From Hordeum vulgare subsp. vulgare (lineage: Eukaryota > Streptophyta > Magnoliopsida > Poales > Poaceae), in the NCBI RefSeq assembly GCF_904849725.1, contig NC_058522.1, positions 194,012,968-194,076,967 on the forward strand: a stretch of 64,000 bases of DNA, written 5' to 3'. The translations under genes were made by a program, and so were the position numbers. The notes beneath the pieces are model-generated. The model did no database searches, was not told where the DNA came from, and was given only the letters and a program-made list of their open reading frames with translations. This document shows, in pieces, positions 54,385-64,000 of this stretch. Each line of letters opens with the position of its first letter. Positions within the stretch are counted from its first letter, which is position 1.

Positions 54385-57300
54385 ATGAAATCATGAGCTA
54401 GGTTCATGCGTAGATGATATCTCGAGTAGAACACAAAAGAGTTTGTGGGTGCTGATGTTCAATTTCTACCCTACTTAGTCTTTTCTTGATTCGGTGATAT
54501 TGTTGGATTGAAGCGGCCCGGACAAACTTTAATCGTACGCTTATGAGAGACCGGTTTCATCGACTGACATGCAACTTGTTGCATAAAAATGATTGGCGGG
54601 TGTCTGTTTCTTCAACTTTAGTTGAATCGGATATGACCGAGACGGTCCTTGGAGAAGGTTAAATAGAAATTTGCATATCACCGTTGTGGCTTCGTGTAAG
54701 TAAGATGCGATCATACTAGATACCCATAGCAGCCACGTAACACATGCAACAACAAATTAGAGGACGTCTAACTTGTTTTCGGAGGGTATGCATGTGATGT
54801 GATATGGCCTAAGACATTATGTGATATATTGGATGTATGAGATGATCATGTTGAAATAGTTAAACATCGACTTGCACGTCAATGCTACGGCAACCGGCAG
54901 GAGCCATATGGTTGTCTTTAAACTAACATTTTTGCTTGTAGATGCTTTTACTATATCACTAGGTTGTAGCTTTAGTAGTAATAGCATAGATATCATGACA
55001 ACCTCAATGGCGGCACCATGATGGAGACCATGGTGCGACACCAGTGACGACGGAGATCATGCCGGTGCTTTGGTGATGGAGATCAAGAAGCACAAGTTCA
55101 TGGCCATATCATGTCACTTATGATTTGCATGTGATGTTAATCTTTTTATGCACCTTATTTTTCTTAGAACGACGGCAACATTATAAGGTGACCCCTCACT
55201 AAAATTTCAAGATAAAATTGTGTTCTCCCCGACTGTGCACCGTTGCAATAGTTCGTCGTTTCGAGACACCACGTGATGATCGGGTGTGATAGACTCAACG
55301 TTCACATACAACAGGTGCAAAACAGTTGCACACGCGGAACAGTCAGGTTAAACTTGATGAGCCTAGCATTTACACACATGGCATCGGAACACAAGAGATC
55401 GAAAGGTCGAGCATGAATCATATAGTTGATATGATCAACATGGAGATGTTCACCATTGAAACTAATCTCAACTCACGTGATGATCGGACTTGAGTTAGTG
55501 GATTTGGATCATGCGCCACTCGAATGACTAGAGGGATGTCTATTTGAGTGGGAGTGCTTAAGTAATATGATTAATTGAACTCATTATAATGAACATAGTC
55601 AAAGGGTCTTTGCAAATTATGTTGTAGCTTGCGCTGTAGCTCTACTGTTTTAGATATGTTCCTAGAGAAATTTTAGTTGAAAGTTGATAGTAGTAATTAT
55701 GCGGACTGGGTTCGTAAACTGAGGATTGTCCTCATTGCTGCGTAGAAGGCTTATGTCCTTAATGCACCGCTCGGTGTGCTGAACCTCGAGCATCGTCTGT
55801 GGCTGTTGCGAACATCTGACATACACGTTTTTGATGACTACGTGATAGTTCAGTGCGTAATGCTTAACGACTTAGAATTAAGGCGCCGAAGACGTTTTGA
55901 ACGTCACAGAACATATGAGATGTTCTGAGAGATGGAATTGGGATTTCATGCTCATGCCCTTGTTGAGGGCTATGAGACCTCCGACAAGATTCTTTGTCTA
56001 CAAAGTAAGGGAGAAAAGCTCAATCGTTGAGCATGTGCTCAGTTTGTCTGATTGCTACAATCGCTTGAATCGAGTGGGAGTTGATCTTCCATATAAGATA
56101 GTGATGGTTCTCCAAAGTCACTGCTACCAAGCTACTAGAGCTTCGTGATGAACTGTAACATATCAAGGATAGATAGGATGACCCTTGATATATTCGCGAT
56201 GTTTGACACCGCGAAAGTAGAAATCAAGTAGGAGAATCAATTTTTGATGGTTAGTAAAACCACTAGTTTCAAGAAGGGCAAGGGCAAGAAGGGATACTTC
56301 ATGAAACGACAAACTAGTTGCTGCTCTAGTGAAGAAACCCAAGGTTGAACCCAAACCCGAGACTAAGTGCTTCTGTATTGAGGGGAACGATCACTGAAGC
56401 GGAACTACCCTAGATACTTGGTAGATGAGAAGGCTCGCAAAGTCGACCAAAGTATATTGGATATACATGATATTGATGTGTACTTTACTAGTACTCCTAG
56501 TACCACCAGGGTATTAGATACCGGTTCGGTTGCTAAGTGTTAGTAAGTGAAAATAAAAGCTACGGAATAAATGGAGACTAGCTAAAGGCGAGGTGACGAT
56601 ATGCGTTGGAAGCATTTCAAGGTTGATGTGATCAAACATCGCACGCTCCCTCTACCATCGGGATTAGTGTTAAACCTAAATAATTGTTATGTGGTGTTTG
56701 CGTTGAGCATATACATGATTAGATTGTGTTTATCGCAATGCGGTTATTAATTTAAAGATAATAATGGTTACTCTGTTTGTTTGAATAATACCTTCAATGG
56801 TCTTGCACCTAAAATGAATGGTTTATTGAATCTCGATCGTAGTGATACACATGTTCATACTATTGATGCCAAAAGATATAAAGTCGTAATGATAGTACCA
56901 CTTACTTGTGGCACTGCCACTTGAGTCATATTGGTATAAACGCATGAAAAACTCCATGCAGATGGATCATTTGGACTCACTTTATTTTAGAATCACTCAA
57001 GACATGCAAATCATACAACATGGGCAAGATGACTGAAGGCCTCTTTTTCCTGTGAGATGGAACAAGAAAGTAACTTGTTGGAAGTAATACATTTTGATGT
57101 GTGCAGTCCAATGAGTGTTGAGGCACGCAGTGGATATCGTTATGTTCTTACTTCACAGATGATTTGAGTAGATACTAGTATATTTACTTGACGAAACACA
57201 CGTCTGAATTATTGAAAGGTTCAAGTAATTTCAGAGTGAAGTTGAAGATCGTCGTGACAAGAGGATAAAATGTCTACGATATGATCATAGAGATGAATAT

Positions 57301-59371
57301 ATGAGTTGCGAGTTTGGTCCACAATTAGGACAATGCGAAAATTGTTTCACATCTCATGTCGCGTGGAACACCATAGCGCGATGGTGTGTTCGAACGTCAT
57401 AACCGCGCCCTATTTGATATAGTGCATACTGTGATGTCTCTTATCGAATTACCACTATCATTTATGGTTAGGCTTTAGAGACAACCACATTCACTTTGAA
57501 TAGAGCACCATGTAATTACGTTGAGATGTCACCGTATGAACTATGGTTTGGAGAAACCTAAGCTGTCGTTTCTTAAAAGTTTGGGGATGCGATGCTTGTG
57601 TGAAAAAGTTCCAGCATGATAAGCTCGAACCCAAAGCGGATAAATGCATCTTCATAGGACACCCAAAACAGTTGGGTATGCCTCCTATCTCAGATACAGA
57701 AGCAAAGTGTTTGTTTCTAGAAACGGGTCCTTTCTCGAGGAAAAGTTTCTCTCGAAAGAATTAAGTGGGATGATGGTGAAACTTGATGAGGTTATTGAAC
57801 CGTCACTTCAACTAGTGTGTAGCAGGGCGCAAGAAGTTGTTCCTGTGGCACCTACACCAGTTGAAGTGGAAGCTGATGATAGTGATCATGGAGCTTCGGA
57901 TCAAGTTACAACAAACCTAGTAGGTCGACGAGGTCACATACTGCTCCAGAGTGGTACGGTAACCCTGTCTTGGAGGTCATGTTGTTGGACAACAATGAAC
58001 GTACGATCTATGGAGAAGCGATGGTGGGTCCGGATTCCGGCAAATGGATGGAGGCCATGAAATCCGAGAGAGGATCCATGTATGAAAACAAACTGTAGAC
58101 TTTGGAAGAACTACTTGATGGTCGTAAGACTATTAAGTACAGACGGATATTCAAAAGTAAGACAGACGGTGATGGTGAATTGTCACCATTAAGAAAGCTC
58201 GACTTCTCGCAAAGATGGTTTCGACAAGTTCAAAGTGTTGACAATGATGAGACTTTCTCACTTGTAGCGATGCAAAAAAGTCTGTTGGAATTATGTTAGC
58301 AGTTGCTGCATTCTTTATGAAATCTTGCAGATAGGATGTCAAAACATTGTTTCCTCAACGGTTTTCTTGAGGAAAGGTTGTATGTGATACAACCAGAAGG
58401 TTTTCTCGATCCTAAGGATGCTAACAGGTATGCAAGCTCTAGCGATCCTTCTATTGACTTGAGCAAGCATCTCGGATTTGGAATATACACTTTGATGAGA
58501 TGATCAAAGTTTTTGGGTTTATATAAGGTTTTTGAGAAACTTGTATTTCCAAAGAAGTGAGTGGGAGCACTATAGAATTTTTTCTCAGAATATGTGATTG
58601 ACATATTGTTGATTGGGAATAATGTAGAATTTCTGGAAAGCATAAAGGGTTGTTTGAAAGGATTTTTTCAAAGGAAAACCTGGATAGAACTACTTGAACA
58701 TTGAGCATCAAGATCTATGGAGATAGATCAAAACGCTTAATAGAACTTTCAACGAAATGCATGCCTTGACAAGGTTTTGAAGGAGTGTAAAATAAATCGA
58801 CAAAGATGGAGTTCTTGGGTGTGTTGTAAGGTGTGAATTTGAGCATGACTCAAAACCCGACCACGACAGAAGAAAGAGAAAGGATGAAGATCGTCCCCTA
58901 TGCCTTAGCTGTAGGTTCTAAAGTATGCCATGCTGTATACCGCACCTGATGTGTGAACTGCCATGAGTCTGTCAAGGGGTACAAAGAGTGACCCAGGATT
59001 GAATCACTGAATAGCAGTCAAAGACATCCTTAGTAACTAGTGTAATAAGGAATTTTTCTGGATTATGGAGGTGATTAAAGAGTTCATCGTAAACGGTTAC
59101 GTCGATGCAAGCTCTGACACTAATCCGGATAACTCTGAATAGTAAACCGGATTCGTATAGTGGAGCAGTCACTTGGAATAGTTCCAAATGGTACGTGGTA
59201 GCAACATTTATGGGATGACAAAGAGATTTATAAAGCACACACGGATCTAAAAGGTTCAAACATGTTGAATAAACTCACAAGCAAGATATGATGAAACCCC
59301 ATGGGTGTTAGGTTCATTGCAATCACATAGTGATGTGAACTAGATTATTGACTCTAGTGCAAGTGGGAGAC
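54385..59371 (+). pseudogene. Angela-type gag-pol remnants
   Basis: The primer site after the LTR is degraded (ATGAAATCATGAGC in place of a TGGTATCA-type start). Recognisable stretches are a gag-like region around 55650-56400, with no frame longer than about 80 codons; integrase C-terminal part VWGCDACVKKF, DKCIFIGHPK and SRKSFSRKN at 57570-57765; RT start RIFKSKTDGDGE near 58145-58180; and RT active-site region YVIDILLIGNN at 58591-58623, where the usual YVDD has become YVID. The rest of RT/RNase H is in scattered frames to about 59330. Stops and frameshifts occur throughout, so this is the most decayed pol in the window. Confidence 0.75.
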
Positions 59372-62007
59372 TGTTGGAAATATGCCCTAGAGGCAACAAT
59401 AAATTGGTTATTATTACATTTTCTTGTTCATGATAATCGTTTATTATCCATGCTAGAATTGTATAGATTGGAAACTCAAATACATGTGTGGATACATAGA
59501 CAACACATTGTCCCTAGTGAGCCTCTAGTTGACTAGCTCGTCGATCATAGATGGTCAAGGATTCCTGGCCATAGAAACGTGTTGTCACTTGATAATGGGA
59601 CCACATCATTGGGAGAATGATGTGATGGACAGACCCATAACTATGAATGTAGCATATGATCATGTCAGTTTATTGCTACTGTTTTCTGCATCTCAATGTA
59701 TCTGTTCCTATGACCATGAGATCATGCAACTCCCTGGCACCTGAGGAATACCTTGTGGGTTATCGAACTTCGCAATGTAACTGGGTGACTATAAAGGTGC
59801 TCTACAGGTACCTCCAAAGGTGTCTGTTGGGTTGGAATGAATCAAGACTGGGATTTGTCACTCCGTGTGATGGAGAGGTATCTCGGGGCCCACTCGGTAA
59901 GACAACGTCACAATACGCCTTGCAAGCAATGTGACTAAGAAGTTAGTCATGTGATCTTGTATTACGGAACGAGTAAAGAGACTTGCCGGTAACGAGATTG
60001 AACTCGGTATAGAGATACCGACGACCGAATCTCGGGCAAGTAACATACCGAAGGACAAAAGGAATAACATACGGGATTAACTGAATCCTTGACATAGAGG
60101 TTCAACCGATAGAGATATTCATAGAATAAGTAGGACCCAATATGGACATCCATGTCCTACTATTGATTATTGACCGGGGAGTGTCTCACGTCATGTCGGC
60201 ATAGTTCTCGAACCTGTAGGGTCTACACACTTAAGATTCGGTGACGTTTCGGTATAGTTGAGTTATATGTGTTGGTGACCGAAGGTTGTTCGGAGTCCCA
60301 GATGAGATCCAGGACGTCAGGAGGAGCTCCGGAATGGTCCGTAGGTAAAGATTGATATATAGGAAGTCCTATTTTGGTCACCGGAAAAGTTTTGGGCTCA
60401 TCGGTAGTGTACCGAGAGTGCCGGGGGACCATCGGGAGGGGTGTGATGACCCAAGAGGCTCATGGGCTATGAGAGGAGGTGGATCAACCCTTGGTGGGCT
60501 GGCCTAAGTCTCTCTCAAGGGAACATGCGAAAATGATAAAGGAAAAAGGCAAAACGCCAAATTAGGAAGGAGTCCTAATAGGATTCCACCTCCCTTGTGG
60601 GAGGTGGATTCCTTCCTTGTGGTTCCGACGAACCTCCTTGGAGTGGAGGCCAAGGCTGCCTCCTCTCCTCTCCTTCTCCTATATACTAGAGGTTTTAGAG
60701 GTGAGGGATAACCCTAATTGCGATGTGCTCCCTCTACTTCTGTATAGATCTATTCTTCCTTTAGATCAGTTTTTCAGCTGCGCTTAGGCGAAGCCTTGCT
60801 CGAATAGATCCACCACCAACACCACCATGCCGCCGTGCTGGAGAACTCATGTACCTCTCCGCCCCTCTTGATAGATCAAGAAGGCAGGGATTTACTGAAT
60901 CATTGACATAGAGGTTCAACCAAGAGAGATCGTCGTAGAATATGTAGGAGCCAATATGGACATCCAGGTCCCGCTATTGGTTATTGACCGGGGAGTGTGT
61001 CAGGTCATGTCTGTATAGTTCTCGAACGTGCAGGGTCTGCACACTTAAGGTTCGGTGACGTTTCTGTATAGTTGAGTTATATGTGTTGGTGACCGAAGGT
61101 TTTTCGGAGGCCTGGATGAGATCCAGGACGTCACGAGGAGCTCTAGAATGGTCCGAAGGTAAAGATTGATATATAGGAAGTCCTATTTTGGTCACCAGAA
61201 AAGTTTTGGGCTCATCCGTAGTGTATCACGAGTGTCGGGATGGTGCCGGGGACCACCGAGAGGGGTGTGATGACCCAAGAGGATCATGGGCTATGAGAGG
61301 AGGTGGATCAACCCTTGGTGGGCTGGCATAAGTCTCTCTCAAGGGCCCATGTGAAAAGGATAAAGGAAAAAGGCAAAAAGGCGAAATTAGGAAGGAGTCC
61401 TAATAGGATTCCACCTCCCTTGTGGGAGGTGGATTCCTCCCTTGTGGTTCGGCCGAACCTCCTTGGAGTGGAGGCCAAGGCTGCCTCCTCTCCTCTCTTC
61501 CTCCTATATATACTATAGGTTTTAGAGGTGAGGGCTAACCCTAATTGCCACGTGCTCCCTCTACTGCTCTCTAGATCTGTTCTTCCTCTAGATCGGTGTT
61601 TCAGCAGCGCTTAGGCGAAGCCCTGCTGGAATAGATCCACCACCACCACCACCACCATGCCAACATGCTGGAGAACTCATCTACCTCTCCGCCCCTCTTG
61701 TTGGATCAAGAAGGCGGGGATCGCCATCTAGGTGTTCGTGTGCTGAACGCGGAGGTGCCATCCGTTCGGCACTAGATCGGGATGGATCGTGATGGGATCG
61801 CGGGACGGATCGTGATGAGATCGTGGGACGGGCTGCGATTTGGATTGCGAAGATGTTCCACTACATCAACTGCGTTATATACGCTTCCGCTTAGCGATCT
61901 ACAAGGGTATGTAGATTCACTCTCCCCTCTCGTAGATGATCATGACCATGGATAGGTATTGCGTGTGCGTAGGAAATTTTTTGTTTCCCATGCAACGTTC
62001 CCCAACA
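59372..62007 (+). repeat. 3' LTR of the Angela-type element, with an internal duplication
   Basis: 2636 bp. A block of about 817 bp (from about 60073) is followed by a second copy (from about 60890 to 61706). Both junction sites carry GGGAT. The second copy resembles the 5' LTR more closely than the first does, for example GTAGAATATGTAGGAGCCAA in both, against ATAGAATAAGTAGGACCCAA. Confidence 0.85.
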
Positions 62008-62348
62008 CTTGATGATATGATGAGACTATGTTGTACCACTTTGATAAGGATGACGAGACTTTCGATTTTTCATATAGTTTCAATGTATGTGTATGTTGTA
62101 ATTGTATAAAACCTGTAAAAATACAAATACAACGAAATAAAAAAGGAAAAATAGCAGCAGCATGGGGCTTTACAGTGCGAGCAACATTGTCTTACCAACA
62201 ACATCGTTCCGAGGGATGCACTACAGAAAATTAGTAGCAGGGATGGGTAGAGGCACGTTACTGGTAGGTGGAAGTAGCAGTAGCTCTCAGTAAGAACCGT
62301 GCTACTGCTAAAAGTTAGTTGTAGTGTCGTAGGAGTAGTGCGGGCACC
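62008..62348 (+). repeat. CACTA right-end subterminal region
   Basis: A non-coding leader-out with two AATACAAAT/AAATAAAAAAGG stretches is followed by subterminal units: TTAGTAGCAGGG (62230s), GTTACTGGTAGG, AGTAGCAGTAGCTC and CGTGCTACTGCTAAAAGTTA. The string TTGTAGTG at 62319-62326 is a CACTA-type terminus on the reverse strand (CACTACAACTAAC). The next bases, GAGTAGTGCGGGCACC, are again a subterminal-like half-unit, interrupted by an LTR at 62349. Confidence 0.6.
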
Positions 62349-63989
62349 TTATGATGAGTTGATGGATATACTTCTCGCCCCTCGTTGGTTACCCCAAGTG
62401 GAAGGTGGAGATGTATTCAGTAGCAGATTTCCCTTACACGGGGATTGTAAGATTTATCAAACTAGGAGGAATCCGAGGATCAACAAGTAGGTGTCCACTG
62501 CTCTGGACACCTACACACACAACAAATAACTTTGCTCCCAACGAGTTGAGAGAGGTTGTCAATCTCTCCGGCCTTGTAGTTTGCAAAGGATCAAAACACA
62601 AGCGGGAATAGTGATAGTGATTGCAACGGAAAAGTAAATGAAAATAGTAAATGATGGAGGTGTAAACAATGGTGGTAATATGGACCAGAGTCACATGATG
62701 TTCACTAGTGATGTCTCTCTCCCAAAAGACAATAAACAACTATGTTGGGTAAACAAATTACAGCTGCGCAATTGACAGAATTATAAACGCACCGCAATGC
62801 TAATCATGCTACTAGAAAGTTAGAGGCTCAAAAGTAATGGGCAGTACGTCAAGAGAAGTAGACCGTTTATCCATCAACATCTACTCTCTAATCATCCACC
62901 TTGAGATATCTATCTAGAACATCTCGCAGGTATTAAGTTGCGAGCCCCACCCAAAGCGTAAACTCAAAGCAAGGGACAACAGCAGTAATGAATTTGCGTA
63001 AGGTAAAAAATCCTTAAAACCGTGGTCACAAGCACCGTTGTTTTCTCCCTGGTGGCAACAAAACATCCCCTAGTCTCATGTTTCTGTCACTGAAGCTAGA
63101 CATCAGGGGTCATGAACCCACAATCATGCATAACACTCCCTCTTGGAGTTACAATCTACTACTCGGCCAAAGCAATAAATAGAACAGAGAACATGCATGA
63201 ATTACTCAAGAACATAATATAAAAGGAGAACCAAATATATAACTCATCACAATCTGAACATAATCTCATAATCCATCGGATCCCAACAAACCAAGCATAT
63301 CAACAGCAGGTAAATTACATAGATGCCTTGATCATGTAGGGCAGCTCACAAGGGCTAAGCATTGAAACACAAGATTGGAGAGAAGACATCACATAGCTAC
63401 TGGTCATGGACTCATGGTCCAAGGAGGACTACTCATGGCACGTCCGGGAAGCATCCATGGTGGTGGAGAAGCTCCCAGAGGTCAATCCTCCCTCCGACAG
63501 GGTGCCGGGAAGAGGTCTTCTGGCGCTCCCGATCGCGAAAGCGTTGCGGCGGCGGAATGATGGAGAAATTCGCGATTCTGGATCTCATGTAAGGGTTTTA
63601 TATTGGAGAGGTAAATATAGGCTAAAGGAGGGCACCAGAGGAGGTGGGCCCCACCCAGGTGACCTGGTGGCGCTACCGGGAGGGGGGGCGCGCACGAAGG
63701 CCGCCTGGGCAGGCCCTGGCTCCCCTCTAGCCCCACCTTTGGTGCTCGTGAAGCTTCCATCACGCTGATTTTTATATATTTTTCTCAGGATTTTTGGGGC
63801 TCTGTAAATTGGCGTAAAAGTCTGTGCAAAAAAAGACATCAGCACACAGAAACTCGCACCGGGTGCACTGAGTTAGTAGGTTAGTCCAAATATGTGTAAA
63901 AAGGTATGAAAGTGTAGCAAAACATATAACAATGTCACCCAAAAGATCATGGAACAAAGAGAAATTATAGATACTTTTGGGACGTATCA
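62349..63989 (-). mobile_element. Solo LTR, Athila-like type
   Basis: On the minus strand it starts TGATACGTCCCAAAAGTATC at 63989 and ends near ...ATATCCATCAACTCATCATAA at 62349; the last bases should be CA, so that end has decayed or the boundary is a few bases off. Flanking pentamers GCACC (62344-62348) and TCACC (63990-63994) match at four of five bases. No PBS or internal region adjoins. A perfect 11-bp stem GTAGGTGTCCA/TGGACACCTAC lies at 62487-62514. The small frames inside, on both strands, are not genes. Confidence 0.6.
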
Positions 63990-64000
63990 TCACCCGCGCT

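Larger units (their letters stand above)
52557..62007 (+). mobile_element. Angela/BARE-1-type copia retrotransposon, decayed
   Basis: LTRs open TGTTGAAAATATACCCTAGAGG and TGTTGGAAATATGCCCTAGAGG and both close CATGCAACGTTCCCCAACA, which I recognise as the Angela/BARE-1/WIS group. The interior is 54385-59371, with copia integrase and RT remnants full of stops, and the typical PPT CAAGTGGGAGAC directly before the 3' LTR. Flanks TTATA (52552-52556) and CTTGA (62008-62012) do not match, and the 3' LTR is 808 bp longer than the 5' LTR, so this copy is probably a recombinant of two elements. It lies in the 3' region of the CACTA element after ORF3. Confidence 0.85.
840..62348 (+). mobile_element. 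CACTA (En/Spm) DNA transposon, shattered by nested retrotransposons
   Basis: Six islands of + strand sequence outside the LTR elements belong together. They are a TNP2-type transposase tail, a second gene with plant-transposase-like and C48-protease-like parts, a small third ORF, and a right end with AGTAGC...GCTACTGCTAA subterminal repeats and a terminus-like TGTAGTG at 62320-62326. Across two insertions (3895-5361 and 37989-52290) the reading frame resumes in register when the element plus one 5-bp target copy is removed, which supports a single host element. The left terminus lies before the window. The true right terminus is either 62326 or beyond 64000. About 7 kb of the element remains visible. 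It is inactive in this form. Confidence 0.75.

Noticed and set aside
52552..62012. Target-site duplication for the Angela-type element
   Set aside because: TTATA and CTTGA do not match at either end or with small shifts; I therefore treat the copy as recombinant rather than force a TSD.
62219..62326. A 108-bp stretch beginning CACTACAG and ending TTGTAGTG, looking like a small CACTA-type MITE
   Set aside because: The flanking triplets (ATG and TCG) do not match as a target duplication, and the interior is made of the same subterminal units as the surrounding CACTA end, so it is better read as part of that end.
1..64000. Host protein-coding gene, rRNA/tRNA cluster, or CRISPR array
   Set aside because: All longer frames fall inside recognisable transposon parts or are shadows; no regularly spaced short repeats or rRNA-like stretches were seen.

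Overview
The window reads as intergenic DNA from a large grass genome, most likely Triticeae (wheat, barley or a relative). I recognise an Angela/BARE-1/WIS-type copia LTR, several Athila-clade gypsy elements whose LTRs begin TGATACG and whose primer-binding sites match tRNA-Asp, a SIRE/Maximus-type copia with an envelope-like ORF, and a CACTA transposon. I see no host gene, rRNA, tRNA gene or CRISPR array. Family names are from memory and were not checked against a repeat database.

The main result is structural. From base 840 to about 62348 the window is one CACTA DNA transposon on the + strand, taken apart by nested retrotransposon insertions. Its own sequence survives in islands: 840-3894, 5362-7372, 14861-15894, 37664-37988, 52291-52556 and 62008-62348. 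Together these hold the C-terminus of a TNP2-type transposase (ORF1), a long decayed second gene (ORF2: plant-transposase-like domain, proline/threonine-rich middle, C48-protease-like end), and a small third ORF (ORF3). ORF3 has a viroplasmin/RNase H N-terminal-like segment and a C-terminal membrane span. It is split by a 14-kb insertion, but its two halves are in register.

Insertions from left to right:
(1) 1-839, the right part of an LTR.
(2) 3895-5361, a solo Athila-like LTR (- strand) with a perfect 54-bp inverted repeat.
(3) 7373-14855, a non-autonomous Athila-like element (+) with exact TSD TTCAT and an orphan ORF instead of gag-pol.
(4) 15895-37663, a SIRE-type copia (-). Its envelope-like ORF is interrupted by (4b) 19906-28009, an Athila-like element with gag-protease only (-).
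(5) 37989-52290, a non-autonomous LTR element (+). Its interior holds (5b) 40244-50308, a nearly coding-competent Athila-clade element (+, exact TSD AGCAT).
(6) 52557-62007, a decayed Angela-type copia (+) with a chimeric 3' LTR.
(7) 62349-63989, an Athila-like solo LTR (-).

Coding decay is mostly by C-to-T/G-to-A transitions (Trp, Gln and Arg codons turned into stops), as expected of methylated repeats. The least ordinary signals are the CACTA ORF3, the extra polypurine-tract-like copies with hairpins inside three Athila-type elements, an apparent internal promoter and spliced leader for the SIRE envelope-like ORF, the acidic coiled-coil ORF after Athila pol, and the antisense promoter/polyA-flanked ORF inside the non-autonomous LTR element.
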